NCBI RefSeq assembly: GCF_001678675.1
Contig: NZ_LZRN01000005.1
Coordinates: 62,001 to 126,000, forward strand
Origin: Gelidibacter algens
GTDB taxonomy: Bacteria; Bacteroidota; Bacteroidia; Flavobacteriales; Flavobacteriaceae
Direction of reading: 5' to 3'
Length of the DNA: 64,000 nt
Shown: positions 37,982 to 47,297 of the stretch, one piece after another
How positions within the stretch are numbered: position 1 is the stretch's first letter
Layout of the letters: each line of letters begins with the position of its first letter
The notes under the pieces: model-generated
Told to the model about the DNA's origin: nothing
Seen by the model: the letters and a program-made list of their open reading frames with translations, nothing else
Database searches by the model: none
Position numbers and translations under genes: made by a program

Positions 37982-39657
37982 TTGAGTTTTCGTTTTGATT
38001 TTTTGATGTATTTAGCAATTTGTTCTTCATCAGGGAGTGTGGTGATTTCCATTGTAGAAGCCGTTTCAAAATTCTTTAGCGCTTTAGCATAGTGCTTATG
38101 TTGATAATAATAACGTCCTGCAAGATAGTAGGCTTTCCAGTAATTTGGATTTAGTTCCGATAGCTTTTGAAGGTCTCTCTCGTCAATGTTTCCTTTTTGT
38201 TTTATAATAGCCTCCACTTTTCGTTCTAAAATCCGATACGCTTCATAGTTTTTATAAGCTTCAGTTTCGAGAAATGGATCTTTAATAATGTTCAACGCTT
38301 GATTTGATAGCGTTACTACAGACGGATTGCCGCTTCTATCCCCGAAAGCCGTATTCAAATCATAAGCCACAAACGTACCCAATTGGTATGGATTTGCGGA
38401 CACCCAAACCTTTAATTCTTCGGGCTTAAAAACAATGCCATGATGTGCTAGCAGTTTGTTCAGAGCCTTTTCATTCCCATAACCTATCGCTTTATCATTT
38501 AAACCGTCTTTATTTCTCAATATCGCAACTGCTTTTTCAGGGTTCATTTTAACTTTTTCTTCAAGCAATTGCAACATTCTGTCATATCGGTATTGTGAAT
38601 GGCTGTTTTTGATGGTGTTTTTATTGCGTCGGTCTTTTTTATATGCTTCGCTCTGAAAATGGTTGGAGCAAATTAATTCATCCGAATTTTCCACATCGTA
38701 AATACCAAAATTCTGCGGCGAGACTTCAATCACCACCGCTTTATGATCAATGGCGCTGCCTACCATAATAGCTTCAGATACAAAAACTTCACGCTTTTTG
38801 GCAATGGCAATAGCTTCATCAATGGTAGCGGCGTATTGCAGAATTTCACGAGTGACAATTGAAATTGGTGTTTTGGCAACCCATGGAATCTGGGATTTCC
38901 CAGCATTGAGTGTCACGGTTAGGCCTTTTTCATTCATTCCAGAAACCACACCAATAAATCCGCTCCAAGAGATGGACATGAATTTATAACCTTGATCCGG
39001 ATTGATAAATGACACCACTTTATCTTCTGCAAAATCATCGCCAGCGTAGAAGTCGAAGTTTCTGCCAATCAGTAATTGGCCATCCTCGGTTTTTTGATCC
39101 CATGTGGCAAATGAGGTACAGCCTACCAACGCCAAATCTTGCAGTGAATGTCCAATATCATGCGCAGCATGAAGGTAGAGCGCTCTCAAATAAGGTGTTG
39201 CAATGGCATCATGATCTTTAGACATATAGCGAGAAATGCCATAAATCTCAGATTTGAATTCGTTGGGAACATGTGTGTACATTTTGCGGTTGTACCAAGA
39301 CAGAAACTTTCTCAGGAATCTTTGCCGACCTTTGGAAGGAACCAAATCTTTGATTCTATTCAAAAAAACAGCTTCCTGTCTGTAGATCACTTCTTCTGAG
39401 AGACGCCCTGAAATGAGTCCGCGTTCCAACGGATCACCTTCTACATAAAGTTCCCAAAGTCCTTGTTCGTTTTTGGTCAAAAAACTATTCCCAACAACAA
39501 AAGTAGAATCATTGATTTTGGTGCGTTCCGGAATATCAGCGTTATAACCACTGAGATCGGGAAGATTGTTAAGGGATTTTTTTATGCCACATGATGTTAA
39601 AGCCAAGGCAACGATCCCACAAAAAAATAAATGTATTATGTGATGCTTGTTATGCAT
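37978..39657 (-). CDS. C45-type autoproteolytic acyltransferase lipoprotein with TPR tail
   Basis: Protein of 559 residues. The signal sequence ends in a lipobox (ALTSC, Cys23), so the protein should be anchored in the envelope facing the periplasm or cell surface. The central region resembles acyl-CoA:6-aminopenicillanate acyltransferases/C45 peptidases: LVGCTSFATW gives the Gly-Cys self-cleavage site and new N-terminal nucleophile, followed by LLIGRNFDFY. The last 70 residues look like one or two TPR repeats (GRYYYQHKHYAKALKNF). It overlaps the cupin gene by 8 bp and the ligase gene by 4 bp. In a pigment locus it could form the final ester or amide bond (inference). Confidence 0.8.
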   Translation of the reverse strand: MHNKHHIIHLFFCGIVALALTSCGIKKSLNNLPDLSGYNADIPERTKINDSTFVVGNSFLTKNEQGLWELYVEGDPLERGLISGRLSEEVIYRQEAVFLNRIKDLVPSKGRQRFLRKFLSWYNRKMYTHVPNEFKSEIYGISRYMSKDHDAIATPYLRALYLHAAHDIGHSLQDLALVGCTSFATWDQKTEDGQLLIGRNFDFYAGDDFAEDKVVSFINPDQGYKFMSISWSGFIGVVSGMNEKGLTVTLNAGKSQIPWVAKTPISIVTREILQYAATIDEAIAIAKKREVFVSEAIMVGSAIDHKAVVIEVSPQNFGIYDVENSDELICSNHFQSEAYKKDRRNKNTIKNSHSQYRYDRMLQLLEEKVKMNPEKAVAILRNKDGLNDKAIGYGNEKALNKLLAHHGIVFKPEELKVWVSANPYQLGTFVAYDLNTAFGDRSGNPSVVTLSNQALNIIKDPFLETEAYKNYEAYRILERKVEAIIKQKGNIDERDLQKLSELNPNYWKAYYLAGRYYYQHKHYAKALKNFETASTMEITTLPDEEQIAKYIKKSKRKLK

Positions 39658-40534
39658 CTGTATGTTGTTTTTTGAACTTTTGGTTCATACGTTTTACCAT
39701 CTGCTTTTCTTTGTAATCCACCCAACCTTGGCCGATGGAGCGACGCATTACATTCTCAAATGTGCGCATCAAAACAATGTTGGAAAACAGTTTGGCCAAA
39801 CGTCCTACTTTTCTTGGAAAAGCACGTAAGGTAATGGAAAACCCACCATCTAAATAGGTAATGTAGTGCCAGTAACCACTTGGCATATAAAGCGCATCGC
39901 CATGTTTCATTTCTACCGAAATTCCTTCTGCAAGTTGCAGGGCTGGATAGTTTTCAAAATCGGGAGTATCCATATCAATCGTTTCAAGATTATGGACTGT
40001 AAAAGGCACTTTATAGAGATGTTTTGCTTGGTCTGGCGCAAAAAGAGTCACCTGTTTATGACCATGAAAATGAAAATGTACCAAATCTGCCAAGTCCATA
40101 TCGTAATGTGCTAAAACCTTAGATCCTTTGCCGCCAAAGAACATCACTGGTAGTTTTTTGAAAAAGTGCAATCCGATATCCGGATAAGTAATATCTTTGG
40201 TCAATTCTGGCATTTTTTGAAGCACGTTGTAGAAAAACATGCGCAAGTCAGTAGGCTGTGTTTTTAAGATTTCGATATAATCATACAGCTTCATTTTTTT
40301 TGCCGGAACTACTGAGTTTTGTCGGCCTTTGGTGGGTTCATTATTGTATAAAGGCACAATTTGATCCCCTGCCAAACTTTGAATATAATCCAGATTCCAT
40401 TTTTTATAGGCAGGCCAATCTTTAGCTAAATCCTCAATTAAGACTGGTTTTTGGGGCTTGAAATACTGCTCAATAAAATCGTCTCTAGTGATGGATTTTA
40501 CTCTTGTGATTGGTGTGGTCTTGATGGTTCCCAT
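39650..40534 (-). CDS. Cupin-like (JmjC-related) oxygenase-type protein
   Basis: Protein of 294 residues with a cupin-8/JmjC-like core. The H-x-D pair is in HYDMDLADL (near residue 155) and the distal histidine in MPSGYWHYI, which together would bind Fe(II). KPVLIEDLAKDWPAYKKW at the N-terminus is typical of this family. No signal peptide. It could hydroxylate or otherwise oxidise a pigment intermediate with 2-oxoglutarate as co-substrate; this is family-based inference. It follows the MMPL gene after a 202-bp spacer containing an inverted repeat and overlaps the C45 gene by 8 bp. Confidence 0.78.
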   Translation of the reverse strand: MGTIKTTPITRVKSITRDDFIEQYFKPQKPVLIEDLAKDWPAYKKWNLDYIQSLAGDQIVPLYNNEPTKGRQNSVVPAKKMKLYDYIEILKTQPTDLRMFFYNVLQKMPELTKDITYPDIGLHFFKKLPVMFFGGKGSKVLAHYDMDLADLVHFHFHGHKQVTLFAPDQAKHLYKVPFTVHNLETIDMDTPDFENYPALQLAEGISVEMKHGDALYMPSGYWHYITYLDGGFSITLRAFPRKVGRLAKLFSNIVLMRTFENVMRRSIGQGWVDYKEKQMVKRMNQKFKKQHTDA

Positions 40535-40657
40535 AGTTGAGATTTTTGGCGTTCGCTAAATTACTTAAAGATATTGGATTTCTGGTTTTTCTTCCAGATT
40601 GCCCTTATTTTCTCAGATGTCGTTCTTCTTGATGGTGCCTTAAAGATTTCTGCGTCC

Positions 40658-40708
40658 ATCTGCGTTATCTGCGGGAGTACTTTTCTATTTCCCGCAGATT
40701 GCGCAGAA
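40658..40708. repeat. Imperfect inverted repeat, ATCTGCG type
   Basis: Arms of 19 nt at 40658-40676 (ATCTGCGTTATCTGCGGGA) and 40690-40708 (complement of TTCTGCGCAATCTGCGGGA) match at 16 of 19 positions. It lies in the MMPL-cupin spacer. A related element lies at 54201-54346. Confidence 0.75.
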
Positions 40709-40736
40709 TTTTTCAGATTCTTATAGATTTCATAAT

Positions 40737-43175
40737 CTACGATTTTCCGCTTGCATCTGCGGGAGAACTTCTCGAAATTAAGAGTACATACAAGATCGGC
40801 TGAATCGTAAACGTGATGAACATTGCCGAAAGTATCCCAATTATTGAGATGGTCGCCAGAGAATTTAAGGCAGGATGTTTTGCAAAAATCAATACGCCAA
40901 CACCCAGAATGGTTGTTAAAACCGATAAGATGATTGACGTTTTATGCGTGGTCATTGAAGATACTCCAGACCTCATGCCGTTGGTCATGAAAATACTGTA
41001 ATCAACGCCTAGTCCAAAGATAAAGGTGGAAATGATGATATTAAAAATGTTGAATTCCAAATGAAATAGTCCCATGATACCAATAGTGACAAACCAAGTA
41101 ATGATGATGGGAATAACAGTAACCAGCGTCAATTTCAGATTTCTGTAGAACAGCAACAATAATAGCACCACAGCAATCAGGCAATATCCCAACAGCGTGT
41201 TGAAATCATTTTTAAGATGTCCCAAGAGTGTTTCATTGATGGCCTGACGGTCAATAATGAGTGTGTTATCAGAGTTTTTGAAAGCGTTTTTTACTTTTTG
41301 AATCTTGGCTTCAGCCACATTTACCACTGAAGAAATAGTCATGAAATCCCCATCCATCGCAATAAAATCATCAATAGGGATCACATCAATCTTTTTGAAA
41401 TCTTGAATCGTTAAAGGTTGAAATTCCTGATCCAATAATTCGTAAAATTCTTGAAAAGTGGTGGGTTTGAATCCGAATTCACTTCCATTTTCAACCAAAC
41501 GAGATTGCGTTTGCGCTTTGATCTCTGGAGTCCAAAAGCTGTTCCAACGCTCAATATCAGCTTGCTGTTTTTTATCTGAGGTCACCAAAGCACCCACAGA
41601 ATTATAGCCCAAAACATCATGGTCTTTTTCTAACTCCTGAAGCTTATTGAAAATTTGATCATTAGTTTCAAGCACCATCTGTTCTTCATTTCCAAAAGCA
41701 ATCACATATAAGGACTTTGAAGAGATATTGATCAATTTATCCAAAGTCGCTTCCGCAGATTTGAGCCGTTCTGGTTGAAAATTTAGATTTGAAATGTCTT
41801 TGTTAAAGACCACACGCTGATAGGTGAATGCGCTTAAAATAAGAAGCGCAGCAACAGTTCCAATAAAGATTTTGTTTTTATGAAACTCATAGGACGCCAA
41901 TTTGTCTAAATGAGATGTTCTGGAAGTAGGTGTAGTTGTGCTCTTATATACTTGCGGTATAAAAATAAGCGCAAATATTGAAGCGCCAACGACGCTAATA
42001 GCTGCGAAAATACCCAAATCCTGAAGCGCTTGAGAATCTACAAACAGCAGACATAAAAATGCTAAAGCGGTAGTTAAACTACTCATTAAGATGGGTTTTG
42101 AAACGCCATCAAAAAGTTCTTCAACCGTTTCATTATTTCGGATGTGCGTCAGGATGTGCAACGAATAATCTAAGGTGACGCCTAAAAGTACGGCGCCAAT
42201 TCCCAAAGAAATAACAGAAATTTCAGAGCGGATTATTGATAAAATAGCAATGGCCAATAAACCGCCAAAAAGTGTGGGTATAAATAGAATAATGGGGATG
42301 GTCAATTTTCTATAAAAAACGATAAAAACAACCATGAGTAAGACCATGGCAATGGTTACCGTTACCTGAATATCGCTTTTTATCTGTTGTGCATTGGCCA
42401 CGGCAATCAGCGTTCCACCAAAATAAGAACTCTTCACTTTGTCCGTAAAAACCGCATTTAAATTTTCTTGAAGTTGATAGAGTTGTTCTGAAAAGATAGC
42501 GTTTTGAGAGGTGTTATTGCTAGAATATGCTGGAGTGATAAATAGTAATACATGCTGCTCATCCTTGCTGATCAAAAATCCGTCTTTAAGTGTGAAATCA
42601 TCTGAAATTCCAAGTTCTTGCAAATGTTTTATAGCCATCAAAGAAATTCCCAAAGGATCTTTGACGATGGTTTTTTTGGCGACAATCCCTGAAGGTGAAA
42701 TCAGGGTTTTATAATTGTTCTCGGTAATTTTGGCAATGGAATCTGGATATAATTTATCTGAAATGCTCTGATAATCGGTCTCTTTTAAAAAAAGGGGCAC
42801 GTTGTAGTAGACAAAATCTAAGGTTTCAAATATAGTTTCGTCCTCTATTTTACCTTGAATATCCTTTACATAGAGGTTTGAATTTTTAGAAAGGGAATCT
42901 AAAAACCGAGTGGCATAATCTGTCAAATCATCGGTAGAGCCATTTTGCGCTTTCTCAATATTAACAATGATCTTATCTGCAAATTCTGCCGTTTTCAATA
43001 CTTTTTGCAGGTGCTCATTTTCAGAATTGGTAGGAATCAATTTTGAAATGTCTTCATCAAACTTAAGCGTGGAAGCCATCCAAATGAGGATTCCAAAAAC
43101 AACAACCAAGATGATGCTAAAAACGAACTTTCGTCGTTGTAGGGTTTGATATAATGTGTAGAAAAATTTAGCCAT
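40737..43175 (-). CDS. MMPL/RND-type lipid exporter
   Basis: Membrane protein of 812 residues in two halves. Each half has one N-terminal helix, a large periplasmic domain and a bundle of five helices, the RND/MMPL plan. Conserved patches are GVTLDYSLHILTHIR in the first half and FGLGVDYSIFMTNGMR in the second, with the paired acidic residues that carry protons in this family. Such exporters sit in aryl-polyene loci together with a LolA-like carrier and move the lipid product from the inner membrane. It begins 3 bp after the GT2-DUF2062 stop. Confidence 0.85.
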   Translation of the reverse strand: MAKFFYTLYQTLQRRKFVFSIILVVVFGILIWMASTLKFDEDISKLIPTNSENEHLQKVLKTAEFADKIIVNIEKAQNGSTDDLTDYATRFLDSLSKNSNLYVKDIQGKIEDETIFETLDFVYYNVPLFLKETDYQSISDKLYPDSIAKITENNYKTLISPSGIVAKKTIVKDPLGISLMAIKHLQELGISDDFTLKDGFLISKDEQHVLLFITPAYSSNNTSQNAIFSEQLYQLQENLNAVFTDKVKSSYFGGTLIAVANAQQIKSDIQVTVTIAMVLLMVVFIVFYRKLTIPIILFIPTLFGGLLAIAILSIIRSEISVISLGIGAVLLGVTLDYSLHILTHIRNNETVEELFDGVSKPILMSSLTTALAFLCLLFVDSQALQDLGIFAAISVVGASIFALIFIPQVYKSTTTPTSRTSHLDKLASYEFHKNKIFIGTVAALLILSAFTYQRVVFNKDISNLNFQPERLKSAEATLDKLINISSKSLYVIAFGNEEQMVLETNDQIFNKLQELEKDHDVLGYNSVGALVTSDKKQQADIERWNSFWTPEIKAQTQSRLVENGSEFGFKPTTFQEFYELLDQEFQPLTIQDFKKIDVIPIDDFIAMDGDFMTISSVVNVAEAKIQKVKNAFKNSDNTLIIDRQAINETLLGHLKNDFNTLLGYCLIAVVLLLLLFYRNLKLTLVTVIPIIITWFVTIGIMGLFHLEFNIFNIIISTFIFGLGVDYSIFMTNGMRSGVSSMTTHKTSIILSVLTTILGVGVLIFAKHPALNSLATISIIGILSAMFITFTIQPILYVLLISRSSPADASGKS

Positions 43176-43178
43176 GGG

Positions 43179-44366
43179 TCAGCATTTTTTTCTATCGATT
43201 ATTAAAAAGAACAAATAGCCCAACACACCAAAAACTAGTGCTGAGGTTGTGGATAGGACAATACTGCCCACAAGGTAAGCTTCCAAGTGTTGCATTAAAT
43301 CAAAATTATCTCGAATGCCTTCTAACGTGTAATAGGATTCAATCCCCAAAATCCAATTGCCAACCTGTAAACTGATTAAAAGTACCAGCGGAATAAGTGG
43401 AGGCAAGCTGATATTTGAAAATGCAAAGGCAATAACCTTATTGAGATTTGACACTATGGCCAAAGAAATAACGATGAGGGTTTGAAAACCCCAAAGTGGC
43501 GATAAACCTATAAAGACGCCTAAAGCAATAGATAGCGCTTTCTTTCTTGGCGAATCTTGATTTCTTAAAAAATCTTCAAAGAAGAATCGTTTTAGACCTT
43601 TTTTTTTTAGTTTCCTAAAGAGGTTTCGGGGAGTTATGTAAAACAGTCTTAACATTAAAAACCAGGTGTAGAGGACAACCATTCTTGCAATATCCTTAAA
43701 CGGCCGGAAGTGGGAAACACGTTCATTCAAGTCATATAGTACTTTGATAGGTACGTGTACAATGGCAATACCAGCCCAATAGGATTTGACAATAGCTTCA
43801 ATTTCAAACTCAAATTTTCTGGTAGCCTCCATGAAGTTGATCTTGGCCATGTCTTTGATGGGATATAGGCGAAATCCTGATTGCGAATCCTGGAGTTTGA
43901 GTCCTGTGGCGGCTTTCATCCAAAAAGTGGACACCCGATTGCCTTTGGCACTGGTGGCCAGAACATCGGCAGTGTTCATATTCCGATCGCCAATCATTAA
44001 GAGGCTTTTATTTTTTGAAGTCTCAAGCGCCTCAATAAAATTTGGAATATCTGAAGGAAAATGTTGCCCGTCCGTATCTAAGGTAATCGCATAATCAAAG
44101 CCTAAACTGACAGCATGTTTAAAACCAATTTTTAAGGCATGACCCTTTCCAATATTTTGAGGCTGATGGAGTTGGACGATATTTGGATATTTTTTTAAAA
44201 TTTCCAAGGTATTGTCCGTTGAGCCGTCATTGACGATAATGATGTCTTTGGTGAATTCCAAAACGCCATTGATGACCCGTTCCAAAGTGTTCTGATTGTT
44301 GTAAGTGGGCAAGACTACACAACAGCGATAGAATTTTATTTTGGAATGAATTTCAGCGAGTGTCAT
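43179..44366 (-). CDS. GT2 glycosyltransferase fused to DUF2062
   Basis: The 395-residue protein has a family 2 glycosyltransferase domain (residues 15-235) with VVLPTYNNQNTL, the nucleotide-binding VNDGSTDNT and the metal-binding LDTDGQHF. It is joined to a C-terminal DUF2062 membrane domain with GVFIGLSPLWGFQT and several helices. It resembles dolichol-phosphate-mannose-type transferases but with a different tail. In pigment loci this fusion probably modifies or hands over the lipid product at the membrane. Donor and acceptor are unknown. Confidence 0.82.
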   Translation of the reverse strand: MTLAEIHSKIKFYRCCVVLPTYNNQNTLERVINGVLEFTKDIIIVNDGSTDNTLEILKKYPNIVQLHQPQNIGKGHALKIGFKHAVSLGFDYAITLDTDGQHFPSDIPNFIEALETSKNKSLLMIGDRNMNTADVLATSAKGNRVSTFWMKAATGLKLQDSQSGFRLYPIKDMAKINFMEATRKFEFEIEAIVKSYWAGIAIVHVPIKVLYDLNERVSHFRPFKDIARMVVLYTWFLMLRLFYITPRNLFRKLKKKGLKRFFFEDFLRNQDSPRKKALSIALGVFIGLSPLWGFQTLIVISLAIVSNLNKVIAFAFSNISLPPLIPLVLLISLQVGNWILGIESYYTLEGIRDNFDLMQHLEAYLVGSIVLSTTSALVFGVLGYLFFLIIDRKKC

Positions 44367-44380
44367 GATTGTGACCGTAA

Positions 44381-44752
44381 TTAGTGTTTGACAAAGGTAA
44401 CATTACATTTTAATACTGGCGTTCCGTCCTCAAAAGATGTGGTATTTTTTACCTTGATATATTGCGAGTCTTCCTGAATTATGATGTCAAATTTTAAGGT
44501 GGCGTTTACATTTGGATCAACAAGAGATAAAAACTTAACATTAGAAGCCGATTCTAAAAACAATGATAGACGAAGGTGGTTTTCAGTAAGTTCTTTAAGT
44601 ATTTGAAGCATTGCAACGCCAGGAGTTACCGAGAGATTAGGAAAATGCCCTTCAAAAATGGGATGCTCTTTTTGGATTTCGATAGTTGCTGAGAAAGAGT
44701 TTGCTTCTAAAGATTCAGACTTTACGATCGTGTAGAAGTTTTTTAGTAGCAT
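44381..44752 (-). CDS. Hotdog-fold 3-hydroxyacyl-ACP dehydratase (FabZ/ApeI-like)
   Basis: Small hotdog protein of 123 residues from the ATG at 44752; a TTG at 44764 is also in frame. H-P-I-F-E-G-H-F-P is the FabZ-type catalytic histidine segment, followed by TPGVAMLQILKEL in the long central helix. It would remove water from the 3-hydroxyacyl intermediate to give the trans double bonds of the polyene. A second dehydratase lies at 52036-52473; aryl-polyene loci usually carry such a pair. It is 14 bp upstream of the GT2 gene. Confidence 0.82.
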   Translation of the reverse strand: MLLKNFYTIVKSESLEANSFSATIEIQKEHPIFEGHFPNLSVTPGVAMLQILKELTENHLRLSLFLESASNVKFLSLVDPNVNATLKFDIIIQEDSQYIKVKNTTSFEDGTPVLKCNVTFVKH

Positions 44753-44789
44753 ATTATGTTTCAACTAAGGATTTTTACTTTTTTTTTAT

Positions 44790-44881
44790 CTCGCAGAGGT
44801 GCAGAGGTGCAGAGGCCCAAAGTTCAAAACCTTTTTAAAATTCGCTTGCAATGATTCTCCGGGTCTCTGCGCCTTTGCGAG
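44790..44881. repeat. Imperfect inverted repeat, GCAGAGG type
   Basis: Arms of 17 nt, CTCGCAGAGGTGCAGAG (44790-44806) and the complement of CTCGCAAAGGCGCAGAG (44865-44881), match at 15 of 17 positions and nearly fill the LolA-dehydratase spacer. The left arm also contains tandem GCAGAGGT units. Family of dispersed intergenic elements is likely; no coding potential. Confidence 0.75.
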
Positions 44882-44888
44882 CATTTAT

Positions 44889-45524
44889 TTAATTCTCAAA
44901 AGCAGCCTCTGAAACCTTCGTATTCACTTTTCGATTCTGAAAGGTAATCAATGTGTAATCATCATTCGGTTCAATCAATTTGACCTCTTTGACTTCTGCC
45001 GTAGCATTGGAAAATTTCAGTTCAAAAGATGCGATAAACTTTTTCATGCGTTTATCTTTCGGAACAAATTGCACCAAATAACCCACGTCAGATTTAAAAT
45101 AGGCCAAATCAAACTGAGAGTCATCAAACATGTCGCCTTTAATGCTGTTTATAATCAATGAATTTAAACTTCTGAATAGTTTATTGGAGCTCAAATCAAC
45201 TTTGTCTTTCTTCCCTGCGTTGCTCACCAAAAGTTGGTCATCCTTAAAAATAGCACTATTTCGATAAGGTTTCAGATATTCCCATTTCACAAGATTTGGT
45301 GCTTTAAAAACAAGTTTTCCCTCTGAAGAAATGTCATTATCCAAGACGCTTAAATGTTTGGTCTGAGTGAAATCGCTGACAATTGTTTGGGTGTTTCGCG
45401 CTGTTTTTTGAACTTTAGCTTTGAATTCTTTTTGTTCTGATGCTGAGAGCTTTGACTGGGAAATCCCGCGGAAACCAAATATTACAGCGAATGCAAAAAG
45501 AAGAATAAAAGGTCTATTTTTCAT
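44889..45524 (-). CDS. LolA-like outer-membrane lipid/lipoprotein carrier
   Basis: Periplasmic protein of 211 residues from the ATG at 45524 (MKNRPFILLFAFAVIFGFRG signal peptide); another ATG lies four codons upstream. The mature part has the LolA pattern: FTQTKHLSVLDNDISSEGKLVFKAPNLVKWEY, then repeated beta strands. Aryl-polyene loci encode a LolA relative that carries the lipid pigment through the periplasm with the MMPL exporter. The gene overlaps the 3' end of the deacetylase gene by 11 bp. Confidence 0.82.
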   Translation of the reverse strand: MKNRPFILLFAFAVIFGFRGISQSKLSASEQKEFKAKVQKTARNTQTIVSDFTQTKHLSVLDNDISSEGKLVFKAPNLVKWEYLKPYRNSAIFKDDQLLVSNAGKKDKVDLSSNKLFRSLNSLIINSIKGDMFDDSQFDLAYFKSDVGYLVQFVPKDKRMKKFIASFELKFSNATAEVKEVKLIEPNDDYTLITFQNRKVNTKVSEAAFEN

Positions 45525-46281
45525 GGAGAAGTTCATTGATTGTTACTGCTTGGTAATTCTGTTTTTCGAGGAATTGCAATAAATGTTCCAAAACTGGCAA
45601 GACGTTCTTTTGTTTGTCGTGTAATAAGATAATAGCGCCTGGTTTGATGTGTTTGGAGATGCTCTTGACGATGCGTTCAGGATTTTTGGTAACCGTATCA
45701 TAAGACCTAATATTCCAACCAATTACCTCATGTTCCGTAACTTTTAAAGCCTTTGCCAATTTGGGCGTGGTCACTCCAAAAGGCGGTCGGAATAGCGTTG
45801 ATTTTTTGTTAGTTATTTTACGAATGGCATTATCGGTTTGTTTGATTTCATGCAACCAATTTTCTGTAGAATTGAAATCAATCGTGACATCATGCGAAAA
45901 CGAATGGTTCCCAATATCGTGGCCATCTTCTGAAATCGCCTTCAAAATTGTAGGATGTCGTTCAATGTTTTGACCGATGCAGAAAAAGGTGGCCTTAGCG
46001 TTATAATTCTTTAAAATAGCTAATACCTTCAGAGTAAATTCTAGGTTTGGACCATCATCAAATGTAATGGCGATTTTTTTCTCTTTTAGATTTTTATTGA
46101 ATGTAAACGCTTTCAGATAAAAATTCCCGCTCAATACAAATGAACCCATGGCCATGACTAAAAACCAAACTACAAAAAGTAGTAAATACCACCACAATGC
46201 AATCCCAGTGATCGTATCAAGAATTATCAAAAGCAAGAAGAGTCCAATTGTTGCGAACGTTGTGATCCTGAAATTTTTCAT
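45514..46281 (-). CDS. Polysaccharide deacetylase (CE4) family protein
   Basis: Protein of 255 residues with two N-terminal membrane segments (residues 5-55), then a NodB-type domain: ITFDDGP (metal-binding Asp pair), FFCIGQNIERH, H-S-F-S-H metal-binding histidines, and FRPPFGV. The active domain would lie outside the inner membrane. Its substrate is not evident; a CE4 enzyme is an uncommon partner for polyene synthesis. It could deacylate a lipid or sugar carrier. The start overlaps the ketosynthase-like gene by 4 bp, and the LolA gene starts inside its 3' end. Confidence 0.8.
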   Translation of the reverse strand: MKNFRITTFATIGLFLLLIILDTITGIALWWYLLLFVVWFLVMAMGSFVLSGNFYLKAFTFNKNLKEKKIAITFDDGPNLEFTLKVLAILKNYNAKATFFCIGQNIERHPTILKAISEDGHDIGNHSFSHDVTIDFNSTENWLHEIKQTDNAIRKITNKKSTLFRPPFGVTTPKLAKALKVTEHEVIGWNIRSYDTVTKNPERIVKSISKHIKPGAIILLHDKQKNVLPVLEHLLQFLEKQNYQAVTINELLHEK

Positions 46282-47297
46282 CGTTTCAACAAGATAAAAC
46301 TATGGTCGCGACCTTTAAACTGGTTGTAAAGTAAAATAGTATTGATTTCAGATGTTGACTCATCTTTGTAAATTAAGGGTTTAGGAATTTCCTGTCGATT
46401 TAAAATCTCATAAGCTGCCCATAATCCGAAAGATGAGGCGGTGTAAAATTCGCCACTCAAATGTTTGTAATGGAGTTCAGTTGCGTTTTCAAAAAAACTG
46501 GAGGCACTGTCATAATAGACATCAAAGGCGTCACCATTTCTACCTGCGATTAAAACGTCAATTTGAAAAGGTTCAATCTTATTTCTCAATAAAAAGCCCT
46601 TTAAATTTTCCTGAAGTTTTTCTTCGGATGCGGTACTGCAAACTTCCATATCCACTAATTGAATGGCGGCTTCTTTAGCTTCCGAGGAGACCACAAAAAA
46701 TGAAGCACCTTCACTAAAAGGTACCTGAATTCCAGAAGAATCACGGTCTTCCATCAATCGGACATAGTTGATGATTTCTTTGCCCAATTCATCGACGCCG
46801 CCCACTAAAACATGTTTGCCTTCATCTTGTTGCAAGAGCAGTTGCGCATCCAAAAGTGCCGATTCAAAAGACAAAGCAGCATGGACATAGGTGTTATTAT
46901 AGGCCTTACAGTTCAAACCCAAAGCAATTTGTGCACCAACCGTATTGTGCGTGGATTGGATAAATGGGGTTGGCGTTAAAAACGCTTCCTCGTTGCTAAT
47001 GATGTTGTTTAAGAATTTTTCAGTGTCTTCAATGCAGCCCATTCCTGTTCCGGTAATAATCGCATCCGGCTGTTTTAAATTGGCTTTTTCAAGCGCCTTG
47101 CTTGCTGCGGTAACTCCCATTTTGACTGCAGTAGCCATGCGTCTGGAGGCTGCAAGGGCAATATAATCTCTATAATTCGGGTAGTTTGCACTGACTGTTT
47201 TACCTGAGATGTCTTTAATTTCTTCCAAAAACCCGTAAGTATCAAAAGTGTTTTGAGCCGAAATACTTACTGCGCTATCGATGAAGACTTTTTTCAT
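46278..47297 (-). CDS. Degenerate ketosynthase (chain-length-factor-like)
   Basis: Beta-ketoacyl synthase fold protein of 339 residues. Start chosen at 47297, where ATGA overlaps the stop of the preceding ketosynthase. At the position of the active cysteine (A-C-S-S in the neighbour) this protein has A-L-S-F (about residues 141-144), and the two catalytic histidine segments are not recognisable. That pattern suggests a non-condensing partner like the chain-length factor of type II polyketide systems, probably paired with the 47294-48484 ketosynthase. Function is inferred from the pairing. Confidence 0.8.
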   Translation of the reverse strand: MKKVFIDSAVSISAQNTFDTYGFLEEIKDISGKTVSANYPNYRDYIALAASRRMATAVKMGVTAASKALEKANLKQPDAIITGTGMGCIEDTEKFLNNIISNEEAFLTPTPFIQSTHNTVGAQIALGLNCKAYNNTYVHAALSFESALLDAQLLLQQDEGKHVLVGGVDELGKEIINYVRLMEDRDSSGIQVPFSEGASFFVVSSEAKEAAIQLVDMEVCSTASEEKLQENLKGFLLRNKIEPFQIDVLIAGRNGDAFDVYYDSASSFFENATELHYKHLSGEFYTASSFGLWAAYEILNRQEIPKPLIYKDESTSEINTILLYNQFKGRDHSFILLKR

